Assembly (NCBI GenBank): GCA_932521025.1
Contig: OW051470.1
Location: 1,550,001-1,614,000 of the forward strand
Origin: Oscheius onirici
Lineage: Eukaryota > Nematoda > Chromadorea > Rhabditida > Rhabditidae
Direction of reading: 5' to 3'
Length of the DNA stretch: 64,000 nucleotides
Numbering within the stretch: the stretch's first letter is position 1; each line of letters begins with the position of its first letter. Under the pieces are notes generated by a model. The model was given only the letters and a program-made list of their open reading frames with translations. It was not told where the DNA came from and did no database searches. Positions 49,138-59,505 of the stretch are shown here, piece by piece. A program made the translations under genes and the position numbers.

Positions 49138-49368
49138 TCAGACGGCGAAGTCGGCTGGTTGTACTTTATAGCAAAGCTCAGAGAATGAGTGGTCCAGTGA
49201 GAGGTCTCTCAGCATCTTTCGAACCCGGATTCTCATCTGAAAAAATGCGAAAATATTTGAGGGGATTACTCTCCCGCAGACTGTCGAAATCGAATTAGCT
49301 GCTTTTCTGTCGTCGTCACACAGAGGCGGTTCTCTCTCCGTATTACAACAGCACCCCGGCAACTTCCT
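49138..49368 (-). CDS. Possible terminal exons of a small Cys-containing protein
   Basis: Minus-strand exons of about 49368-49272 and 49237-49138, bounded by CTTCAG and TTTTTTCAG acceptors and a GTAATC donor, read KLPGCCCNTEREPPLCDDD and then MRIRVRKMLRDLSL to a stop. The C-terminal codons run into a dispersed repeat (GACGTCGT), and no 5' exon was found. Weak. Confidence 0.3.
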   Translation of the reverse strand, partial: RKLPGCCCNTEREPPLCDDDRKAANSISTVCGRVIPSNIFAFFQMRIRVRKMLRDLSLDHSFSELCYKVQPADFAV

Positions 49369-49566
49369 GAAGGTAGAAATCTAATTAGGCGACAAGAAGG
49401 GCAGAGGACCAGTTTTTGGCCCTGGTTATTTATTTATCTTTTCGACACTTTCGGGAAAGAGGCACAGATACTTTTTTGTTCTGTTTCACGACATGAATGT
49501 GGACTGGGATGTGACTTGGACTGGAAAGGAATTAGAAGATCCGGAACTAGACAGAGAGACTAATGA

Positions 49567-49986
49567 TAGGTATAGTTTGTTCAATAGTAAGAGGGCTCCA
49601 CCGTAGGCATGGGCACCGGACCCGTGCCAGTAATGCGCACTTTTGGGGGAACCACGAAAACTTGGCACCCAATTTGAAAATAGGCTCAATTTGCCACGTC
49701 GAGCTTATGTTCAAAATGGGTGCCAAGTTTTTTCGTTAAAATAATGTTCCCCCGAAAATGCGCCTTGCTGGCACAACTCGGTCAACACTGACACGGGCCC
49801 GGTGCTCATGCATACTCGACCGTAAACCATTTAGTTTCCTGCGAGACCGGGATAATTATGAAAAGTAGGATACTGTCAGCCAAGTTTCCAGGCTGAGTAT
49901 TCTACGTTTGTGTGTTATAATGGTCTAACGGCAAAGTAAATGACTTACGATAGAGACCTCGTCATATTGAACAAACCATCCAGCTC
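49567..49986. mobile_element. Probable inverted-repeat element related to the TATAGTCTGTTCAA family
   Basis: Left end GTATAGTTTGTTCAATA and right end TATTGAACAAACCAT are inverted. The right part carries GGCTGAGTATTCTACGTTTG like the other members. The interior has an inverted GGGCACCGGACCC / GGGCCCGGTGC pair, possibly a second insertion. Confidence 0.65.
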
Positions 49987-50194
49987 TACAACTTTGCAGA
50001 ACATTGTGAAGCAAGAAAATGCTTCGGTCGTAGTCTTTGCTCTGTAGCCACGAACTGTCGTTTTATACAGAGCTCAAGAAAATACATGCCAGCTGCCTGC
50101 GGTTGCCTTCGCTTCCAAATTTTGTGATTTTTTCGTTCCTCAAAGGAAATTCATGTTTTCCCTCAAAAAACAATTTGGCGGAAAAAAAGTTTTA

Positions 50195-50260
50195 CGAGGG
50201 GAGGAACCGAACGCGGGTCGGTTGGGTTCATCGCGGCGCCACTTACCACTACACCAAATT
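50195..50260 (-). pseudogene. tRNA-like relic
   Basis: Minus strand TGGTGTAGTGGTAAG (A box) and GCGTTCGGTTCC (B box), followed after 10 nt by a run of seven T. The acceptor and T stems do not pair convincingly. Confidence 0.5.
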
Positions 50261-51034
50261 TTTGAGATTTCTTCTCTTCCTGAAATTTTGGAGGGAGGGA
50301 TAAAATTACTTCCCCTCCCTTTTCTAAAAGTACATCTTTTGAAGGAACCCAGTTCCTTCTGTTCTTCCTTCCTTTACGCCTCATCCGCACACACGTTCGT
50401 CTCATAAATTATAGCCTTTTCCGTAGACAGTTCAGGTGCAGCCCACGTGGTGCTTCCCCCTCTCCCGTCTCCACAATTCCGGCAGCCCGTGTCTCTCTGT
50501 CTCCCTTTCTCCATTTCTCTCTTTCTGTCATTCCGAATTCCGCAATCGGGCGCTTTGCCGCCGCCACCACACACTGATTGCGTAACCTTCTATCCCGGCT
50601 TTAATTTGTTCCAGCCAGTTCTGTAAACAATCGATTCGTTGATTCTAAAAAGACACATGACAGGTTGACCTTTTCTCTTTCCGGGGCAGTTTTTAGATGC
50701 TTGCGCGAGAGAGAACAATCTCGACCAGATTATCACTTCCTAGTCTGCAGAAAAGTTCGCTGCTTTTTTCCTATGCTTGAAAGGAATACTCTTTTCGATA
50801 GCTTCGAGTCAAGTTTCAATTAAAAATGTTTTTCGAGGATATTCTTGGTGCATCTTCAACAGTTTCAGTTTCAGTTTTTTTTGTCTCGGTGTTTTATGGC
50901 ACGATCTTAAAAGCTGTAAATGTTCACATATGTAATTTCTCTCCTTTAGGCTATAGAATGTTTGTGAACTACCAGTCTTCTTGTTCTTCTTCATTTACTT
51001 CCTGCGTCTCATAGACCTAGTTACTCTTACTTGT

Positions 51035-51340
51035 ATAGCTTTTGCCAATTCTTCACGTTGCGTACTTTTCACTACGCAAATTTGCGTACAAAAACCATAG
51101 AGCAATTCCTTGAAATAGTTCTGGCACGCGCTATATCTTCATTCAACCACAAACGCCTGATTTTCAGGGTAAACTGCAACAATTCAAACCAATTTCTTAA
51201 TTTTCTCAACAGTGAATTGCCGCGCTACCTTGAAAATCAGGGGTTTGTGGTTTTCGAAGCGAAATATTTATGGGTTACTGTTATGTTCTTTATATATACA
51301 GACTTTATCTGCCGTTTTAAAGCGAAGCTTGACCCGTAAC
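51035..51340. repeat. Dispersed repeat containing a 25-bp inverted repeat
   Basis: CCACAAACGCCTGATTTTCA at 51148 is inverted as TGAAAATCAGGGGTTTGTGG at 51231. The left part (TATAGC, then GCCAATTCTTCACGTTGCGT and ACTTTTC) recurs reverse-complemented at 55360-55527. Likely a mobile element family. Confidence 0.75.
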
Positions 51341-53706
51341 TTTCTCACAATCTGAACATGAAACTAAGAAGAAAAACATTTGAGAACTTTCCGAAAACAC
51401 GGGCTACCTGATGCAATTTTTGTACCGTTCCTGTTTTTCATTCTCATTCTTTTTTAGACTAATACAGGCATAAAAATATAATTTTACTCCATGTCGTCTT
51501 TCATCGTTTCCCTTTAACACAAATGGACTGTTCTTTATCCTTTGCGGTCCTCTTTCGCCTGACCACTAATCTATAGAAGGAACCATCTGTCAATACGCAT
51601 TACGATCAGGGATGTATGTTGCGTACAAGATCATTAATGGATCCATTAAAAACACGATTGTGAGCTGAGTAAACAAAAGTCTCCTTTTCACTGTTAATCT
51701 TACCCCCATATCTGCTAATTGATTGCAATTTCACAAGCCTAATTCAAGGACGCCTGTACCGCCACATACTAGCCATTCCACAACTTCCGCAGCAGTTCTC
51801 TGCTGTCAGTTTTTTTCTGACTATTTTTGAAGATCTATTACTTTCTGTCAGTGAAGCTCGATTCATAACAAATAGATCTTTTCAGAACCGTTCAAATTGA
51901 CCTAAAGTTATTTGGAATGAGTCACTGATTTTGACCTCTTACAGAGGAAGAGTCGCACCTATACCGGTTCCGTCTTTTCACTCAGAAAAGAGGAGGACCT
52001 TGACTCATTGTCAGTGGGCTACTTACAGGGCTCGTTAGGCTGTGAGTCAGACTCTTTGAACACGATGGGGGAGACTTTAAGACTTCTTTCAACCATGCTT
52101 TTCAAGTTTAAAAAAATGGTCTTTTTCCTTTGAAGTTAACTTTTTATGATCTTCACTTTTTGAGGCCTAAAACAGAGAACTTTCTTTGCTGCAACACATT
52201 TATTGTTCTGAAATTTTTTCCAACTATTTTGGTTAAATTCTGTCTGATCCTCTTCCTCTTTCTGTACAGTTGAACGAGTGGAGGACAGAGAACTGTATTC
52301 GACAAAACAAAATCTTTGATTTCGTACGATGGAACAGTTTAGCATTTTTGTCAGGAATATCGTTAATTCCTCCCCTTTCACTCATTCTTTCCGCCTAGGA
52401 TGCTCGCCATGTTTGAATTTTCTCGCCATGTGTTACCGTAAACCGTCGTCGGGCGCGCCAACTCTCTGTTGCCGCACTTTTTTTCAATCTTTGCACCAGT
52501 CAGTGTGTTGTTGTTGAAGGGAATCTAGCCCTCTGTTAGATTTTCTTGTGCTTTTAGTGTCCCTTCCAATTCTGTTTCTCTAAAAGCTTTTGCATCTGCT
52601 CTTGAAGAGAATAAAGAAGCTTTTCTCGTCATAGCCCAGGCTGTGAAAATCCCTTCCGAAGACTTCCGCTTCTTCGTGGTTGTCTCGCGCTTAAAAACCC
52701 AACCTTTTCACCGGTAGCCAACCCGGTCTTACATCACTGTTTCTTCTCTTGACAATTATTTGTTTCTTTGCTTTAACACATTTCTCGCTCTGGAAATATT
52801 TCTCGGCGTCAATTGTACATTAGGAGTCTCAACTGTTCTTTGTTCTATCGTAGTGATCGGTAATCGAGGAGCAGTGATCTTTTGGTTGATGCCAGACAGT
52901 TGGGCTGGGCCTTCCCGCTGTCCTTCCATCGAGAATTTTGTTTAATACAAATCTTTTTTAACATCTGTATTACCTGACCAGCAGCCTACGGCAACTTCCT
53001 CCGTTTTTAGCGACGGACTATTAGTGAGCCTCTTTTGGTTGTTCTACCGTTTTTCTAAATTCCCAGACGCGATCCCCTCAAAAAACTATCCTGTTCGATA
53101 AAAAATTAATCCACTTTAGACTGCTCTCGCATGTCTGAGGCTCTAATTGAGAATAAGGAATAAGGAAAGCTTTGTGGTCAAATTATTTTCAAACAAGGCG
53201 CAACAGAAAAAGCAAGTGCGCGAAGTGTTCTAACGACTGGTAGCTTCTCTGGAGGGCCAGAACACAACATGTGTACCAGGTTCGATAGTTCAATGACAAT
53301 CGGATCAAAGAGACAGAGAGACTGTGGGATCGAGTCAAAGATGGTTAGAGAGACTGGGGTACAGAGGAACAGAAGTCTCAGATGCATTGGTTCAGTTCAC
53401 CAAACCCTCTGTTCTTTGTCTTGTTTACCCTTATGGATGCATTTGTCACTATTATCATGAGTTCATGTTTTCTCTGATTGTTTTTGTAAAAGTGGCTTTC
53501 TTGCCCCCAAAAACAATTGAATTAGTGAGAGGATTTTCGCCATTTTCCTCTCATCCCTCTTCCGTCTAATGACCCTTTTTCGAAGCAAAAAGATTGCCAG
53601 GTTGGTATTTTGTCTCTTCTTTATATATTTTTTCTCAATAAAGTACTGAAAGTTTAGCCTAGCAACCGGATCGTCCTGTCCAGGTCGGCCACTTCTCTTC
53701 AGGCCC
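51341..53706. other. Non-coding spacer
   Basis: AT-rich with pyrimidine-rich tracts. I searched both strands for splice-linked frames and found none that I can support. Confidence 0.5.
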
Positions 53707-56700
53707 ATGCAGGGTGGCCGCCGCGCCTCTCATGCTGCACCGGCGAAACCGAAGAAATTTCCATATTTGAGAGAGTTGTGGAAGAAGTTAAAGGCGGAAT
53801 GGAGGGCACTATGGACGATGTTGGCTGATCCACATCGTAAGCTTTTTTTGCTTCTTGAAAACCCAGTTGTTACACGAATTTTTTTACTCCTGAGGCGTTG
53901 GGGTGTTAGAAAAGATCAAAGTTGTTGAACAGCTTCAGAAACAGCGAATTTTGTGCATTTTATCATTATCAACCGTCTTACAATTAGGCTCAACCAGTTT
54001 CAATCACTCATTTGAAACGGCTTGAACTAGTTTCGAGTTAGGGTGTTTTTGACTGTTATCCCTTTACTTGTTCTATCCAGAATAACTTCTACAAGACTTG
54101 GCAGTTATTTTGTCAAGAAAAGTCCAGACATTTTGAGTTTATCCTGGATAAATCTTGACGGGTCTTGCACATGTCTATAAAGGGTTTTGTCCAAGATATT
54201 TGTCTGGTCTGTATTCTCACAATCAAACAAAGTTGCACTGGAAAATCTCGTTTGGTCTTCTCCAGATATCATTTCAGTCCAGGAAAAACAGTACCTTTAT
54301 GCCAAACCGGCCTTAAAGAATTTTATTCAGGTGGTCTGACATGGGAATAATTTGGCTTGTACCCAGTCAAGTACTGTCAGTTTCAGAATAACTTTTTTTT
54401 GCGGAATCACGTTAACTTTTCCCGGGTATTTTCTTAGCCTGTCGGTCTTTTCCAAATTCTTTTTCTACTTCATTTTCGCTATCCAATAACCCTGTCCAGA
54501 ACTGTAGACTCGACAAAACAGAGATCATTTTCTTTCCAAATAGAAGAAAATAAAAACCTGTATAGGAACCGGTCGTGGGTCTTATTGGCTATCAATTAGC
54601 GCGGGAAAAAAGCTGTTAGATAACATTTTGAAATGCTATTTTATTTAACTGAATAACTCAACACACCTTTCCTTTTACAAATTTTTGAACCATCTGGGAT
54701 TTCCAAGAATGTTTGGAATGGGAAGCAAACACGGAAGTATGATTTTGAAGGGAGGCTGCAAAAAAAAAACTGATTCGATTAAGCGTGATCAGTCGAAGAG
54801 GGGTTCTTTTCTGGGGGGAAATGCTGACCATTTGCAGAGATGCACTTCAACTGGCCGGAACACACTCCCCTCGAAGTCTACGAGCTCATTCAGCCGGCGA
54901 GGTTCAATGAGGAGAGCTGGAAGTACCGAATGCCGTTCTTCTGGGCACAGGACGAGGTTCCAGCCACGATTTCTTGGTATGAGACAGTTTTTATAGTTCA
55001 GGCATTTTTTGATTTAAAATAATCGGAAGACTTGATCATGACAGAATAACTTGAAAAGAGGTTTCTTTAGACAAATTGGACGAATGCCTTGCCGATTAGA
55101 CAAATGGAAAATCTATGCCAATTTTCAGGCTTCAACTTTATGACCTCAGATTTGCTCACTTTCGCTAGTGCAGTAAAAAAACAGCGAGAACTCTAGATTT
55201 TGCGCTAGGTTTCAGAGTTTCTGGACTTAGGCTTCTGATCATGACAAGATTCTTGTTTTATAGCTTCTGAGATTGGTCTAACCGTTATAACACCGTGTTT
55301 TGAAGGAACTTGAACCCGCGGCACTTTCTTAACTTACGAATCGTTACTTTTGGAACAAAACTAAGCTATAGCGCGTGCCAAAACTTGACGTATTATTAAT
55401 TGACGAGAAATTGCGTACGCGCGGCCAAGCCATTTTATTCGTATTTGTACTGGATTTATCGTACGTAACTTTGTGTAAAGAAAAGTACGCAAAGTGAAGA
55501 TTTGGCAACAGCTATAATTTTCCGGCGGCCGTGTCGTCTGCATGCCAATTTCGAGTCAGGTTGTATTTCAGGCCTGCATGGCAGTTTCAAGAAAACTAAA
55601 AACTTGAGAATTTAGCTTGCAAAGAAGTGAAAAGTTGCAGCTTTTCATCTGAGCCACAGTTTTTCGGGCAATCCCAAACTGAAACCTGGGCTGCCAAGTT
55701 GAACCTAATAACAGACTTACGACGTCATTGTTCGATGACAATTCACAGCTCTGTCCTAGAAAATATGTCACTCTTGAATTCTGGACAGTACTTCCTGGTC
55801 CATCTGTTCTGTCATTGATCACCTCTAACACGATTTTCTCCTCGTCATTGACACCAATTTGTCAAAAACAAAACATCGTCTCTGACAGGTTAACACGACC
55901 ATTACCTTCTTGTTTTCCATCACAATTTGACAAGGAACTATTTTTCTGTCTAGAAAGACCAAAAAAATGCTCCATCAGTATGTGTTTCTCTTCTTTTTGA
56001 ATCGCAAACTTTAACCTTGCGGGGTAAATCATATACCTGAACGGTCAATCCTTGTGCCTTGTTAACGCGATTTTCGGGACACGAGAACAGTCTCGCCTAA
56101 TGAAACAGCCTCGACTTCCTAGTCGCTTCCTTTCTCCAAAAAGCCTGTAGGTTTCTCCTGAAAAAAACTCACGTTATTTCTACTACTCTAAATTTGGCGG
56201 AAAACTTTGTTTCGATGGCCGTGGTCTAAGGCGCGCGCAGTGTTCGATAGATCAGGGTTCGAATCCTGGATGAAAAAAAAACATTTTCTTTTCTTTTTGT
56301 ATATTTTTTTCAGGGCCCTGCTGGTCTGCATCATTGAGTGCATCTTCGGTGTGCTTGGCTTCCTTTCCATTTTTCTTCACTTCGTCTTGACGATATGGAG
56401 CTGTTCCAGTATAGGTCTCCCGATATTCTTATTTTGCTGTACTATGCTACAGTACTCTGTTTTTTTCAGCTTTAAGGTAAGAGTCAGAGACAGAATGATA
56501 GAGACAGAGAGTCGTTCCGGTTCCCCTCCAATCTCATCAATCCCATCAGTTCTGATAGCCCTATCGTGACAGGTATTGCCTCTCGTCCATTAGATAGGTG
56601 CGAGAAGAACGCTTTTCCACTTGACTGCCTCCCGGACAGGTTCCTTTCCCCCAAAGCCACAAATTGGAAGGGACCAACAACTTTCAGGTTTTGTTTGTTA

Positions 56701-57744
56701 TCGGAATTCTGGAGCGACGATGGCGGCTCTTCTGGATCCAGCTCATTTTTCAGTATGCTACGTGTGTTTTTCTTCTTTTAAACGCTAGTTTTGCCCTTTC
56801 GGCCGATTTCGGAGGATATCATGAAGAGGTAAAGATATTGTTTTTCTGTTTTCTTTTGTACCCAAATCGTTTCAGGCCCTCTACTGCCAACGGAATCCTC
56901 CCCTGATCCGTTTTATAGCCTTCCTCTCTCTCCTCTTCCTCCCAGTTCAGTTCTACCTTCGTTGGATGACGAAACGAGTATATCACTTCATATCGGATAG
57001 TCGAAAGTTCAAGTCAGTTTTTGAAACTGATTGAAACTTCAAAATCTTTCAGATATGCACTACACAATTCTCAATGGAGGTATCGCAAACGGGTCTACTT
57101 TACCTATTGTTCAATCAAGCAGGAGGCTATGAAGAGGGAAGCTTTAGAGGTTATTTTTTCTCCCTTTTCTTTTGTGTATGAGTTTCTCAAAAAATTTCTA
57201 AAAAAAACTCAAGCTTTCAGAACAAACCTCATGTAGAATCGAACAGAATCCGTGAGCAACAGGAGGAAGCTTTTGCCAAGTTCCAGCAGAAGAAGAATAT
57301 CACTGTGATCTCGATTCCGGAAGACGAAGAAGAACAACATGACGAGGGAGTCAATACTTCGGTATTATTACGAGTCAGTACGTTGTGGACTAATTTCAAC
57401 CAGTTACAGAGATCTTCGTCCTCCTGGCCCAGTTTCTCAACGACGCAGCTTGGGAAGAGGAAGATTCAGTCGAAAATTCGAAAGTGAGTTTAGAAAAAGG
57501 GACTGACTGACTGACTGAGCCCATTTCCAGACCTCCCAAACGGTGTCGGAACGACGAGTTGACTCCTTTCCTCCGAAAGGAGTCCAGCAGTTCCGGACGA
57601 GGCTCCAGTTGCCGAAGTTTTCCGCGTCAAGGCAAACCAGGAGTCAAAATTCAAATACAGGTATTACCGTAACTTTATTTTTCGAAAAGCAATTTTCAGG
57701 TTGACAGGAACACGGCGCGACGTCTCCTGCTCAAAAAGGTCTAA
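53707..57744 (+). CDS. Multipass membrane protein with long basic cytoplasmic tail, unknown family (10 exons)
   Basis: Exons 53707-53836, 54838-54976, 56314-56476, 56688-56828, 56876-57012, 57053-57149, 57221-57361, 57410-57483, 57531-57660 and 57700-57744 are all phase-consistent and give 398 residues. The amphipathic N-terminal region ([14 protein letters not shown]) is followed by about four hydrophobic helices: [53 protein letters not shown] and [18 protein letters not shown]. The final 180 residues are hydrophilic, with a coiled-coil-like stretch ([15 protein letters not shown]), an acidic patch and a Ser/Arg-rich basic end. The architecture resembles nematode-restricted membrane families, but I cannot name it. 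Intron 2 (1.3 kb) contains a dispersed repeat and a tRNA-like relic. AATAAA at 57853-57858 would end the transcript. Confidence 0.8.
55360..55527. repeat. Dispersed repeat related to 51035-51340, reverse orientation
   Basis: The reverse complement reads TATAGCTGTTGCCAAATCTT then CACTTTGCGTACTTTTC, matching 51036-51075. It lies in intron 2 of the ten-exon membrane-protein gene. Confidence 0.75.
56210..56275 (+). pseudogene. Shortened tRNA-like element with oligo-A end
   Basis: TTTCG and TGAAA can close an outer stem, there is an A box (TGGCCGTGGTCTAAGG), and a strong T arm (ATCAGGGTTCGAATCCTGGA). Only about 18 nt lie between the D and T arms, too few for a normal anticodon arm. It ends in nine A residues. 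It lies in an intron of the ten-exon gene, on the sense strand. Confidence 0.55.
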
Positions 57745-57852
57745 AAAAAACTCTTCCTCCCTTTACTTCAACGTGCTTTTTTTCTCTCATTCTCCAAGCC
57801 AGACGGGTTCAGAATTCATTTAATTAACAGTTATAATACATTAGTACAAGAG

Positions 57853-57858
57853 AATAAA
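57853..57858 (+). terminator. Polyadenylation signal AATAAA
   Basis: 109 bp after the stop of the ten-exon membrane-protein gene, in the same orientation. Confidence 0.65.
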
Positions 57859-58262
57859 GATCACTGGAAGTCTAAAAATGCATGATTCGTCGCTGGTTGT
57901 GCTCGAAACTCCGACAGTGCTCGTATTTTCCGCCAGCTTGGAAGTTGGTAATGTCTACCGGCTCACACTCCCCACTGGAAATAGATTTATTTCTCTGTCT
58001 CCATTTTTCTAAGTTTCCAACTTTCCCGCCAAGACTTTTAAGACTTTATAAATACTTGTCGAAACTTTGACTTGCCAACTAACTTGGCAAGTTGCTCAAA
58101 GTGCCACTCAGCAGTTCGCTTCTCCCACTAGACGGCAGGCTTCCTTAACTCTCTACCATCTACCTCAGGTCAGGTCTTTTTGCCCCTTTCTTCCGGTAGA
58201 ATCTACCATACCATTTCCGCGAACATTTTGTTTTTTTTTGGTTGAGAGACGGCACATGTGAC

Positions 58263-58896
58263 ATGCTAGTTTGTGAATCCGCCACGACTAGCAGCTCTCG
58301 TCAAGAGGGTATGTCCTGCTCAGTTTTCCTCCAGGATCCGAAGGTAACTCCCTGAATCCATAGCGGTGTTTGGTACAGTTCTTGGAGTCCTTCGAATCCA
58401 TTTTGGGAGAACTGAAAGTGCTCTCGGCTAGCGCTAAAACTATTTTTCTATCTGATTGATATTGTCTTCCAAACTCTGCTTCTTCTCTCGTTTTCTTTCA
58501 GGACAAGCTACCATTTCTGCTGAAATTTTCCTCGGATGTCTATTTGAAAGAAAGAGAAGGAGTTAAACGACGAGCCTATCAGCTACCATTCTACTCCGAA
58601 GCTACTGTTTCCTGTCATCACTACGCTTTATCCTACTCTCGCCTGGATTTACGAAAATCAATGGAAAGACGACCTCAATATCATTGTAGTAGCAGCAGAG
58701 ACATTCTCTTCAAGGTTAGTCTGCATCTATTTCTACGGCTACAGGTGTAAAAGCCCTGTATGCTGAATTTATGTTGTTCTGTTTGTTAGTTAGCGTCAGT
58801 GATTTCCATTTTCCCAAATCCATCTCACCCCCCGTGTTTCTCCTAATTGTACTCTGTTTTCACCAGGCCCTTTCCACTATCCATACTTTCTGCTAG
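58263..58896 (+). CDS. Small protein of unknown function with a 20-nt exon
   Basis: Exons 58263-58308, 58324-58343, 58379-58417, 58502-58714 and 58867-58896 are phase-consistent and give 115 residues. Introns 1 and 2 would be only 15 and 35 nt; the first is shorter than any normal nematode intron, so the 5' end is doubtful. Exon 4 is well supported: it reads DKLPFLLKFSSDVYLKEREG, RRAYQLPFYSEATVSCHHYA and SRLDLRKSMERRPQYHC between a TTTCAG acceptor and a GTTAGT donor. No known domain recognised. It converges on the PGAP2-like gene. Confidence 0.5.
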
Positions 58897-59211
58897 AACC
58901 TAAACCCTTGTAAAGTTCCTCCCTTTCAACGCCAGAATTTCAACGAATCCCCTGGGAGACGAGCTCCATTGCGTGAGGTGTCAATTTGAGGGGCCAGATC
59001 AAGTGAGGCTTTTACGTTCCGAAGTTGCCCAACCTGATCCACGGAACGCCTTTAACGCCTTTGCTTATTTTTCAACCCTTGTATCTCTTGATAAGTTTTT
59101 CTCTTTCTTCCACGATTTTTCCTGTTCTCTGGCACCCTTAGAAACTCACCAAGCTTATAGATTCCCACGTTTGATTGTGATTCTTCCCATGTCTCATAGC
59201 TTCTTCCATTA

Positions 59212-59352
59212 CAAGGGAAGTGTTTGAACAGAAGCTCCACCAATCGAAAATCGCCACGCGAATCAGTAAAAAATTCACATTCCGGGGTATTTTTTTTCGC
59301 ATGGCATCGACCGATTTTCGATTGGTGGAATTCTATTCAAACACTTCCCTTG
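59212..59352. mobile_element. MITE with TTA target duplication, 141 bp
   Basis: About 42-bp terminal inverted repeats (CAAGGGAAGTGTTTGAACAG on the left; TTCAAACACTTCCCTTG on the right) flanked by TTA at 59209-59211 and 59353-59355. A 3-bp TTA/TAA duplication is typical of PIF/Harbinger-type transposition. It lies between two convergent genes. Confidence 0.92.
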
Positions 59353-59505
59353 TTAGTCTGTTCCTGTGCCAGTAGATTCTCCCCTTGGTGCTCTTGATTT
59401 TTTCCCTTCTTCCACCTATGATTTCTAAGCTTTTTTCATTTTTACTACGTGTTACCAATTTCGCCTTTTCCTTTAGCATGCTTGGTCATTCTGTCTCTCT
59501 ATATC

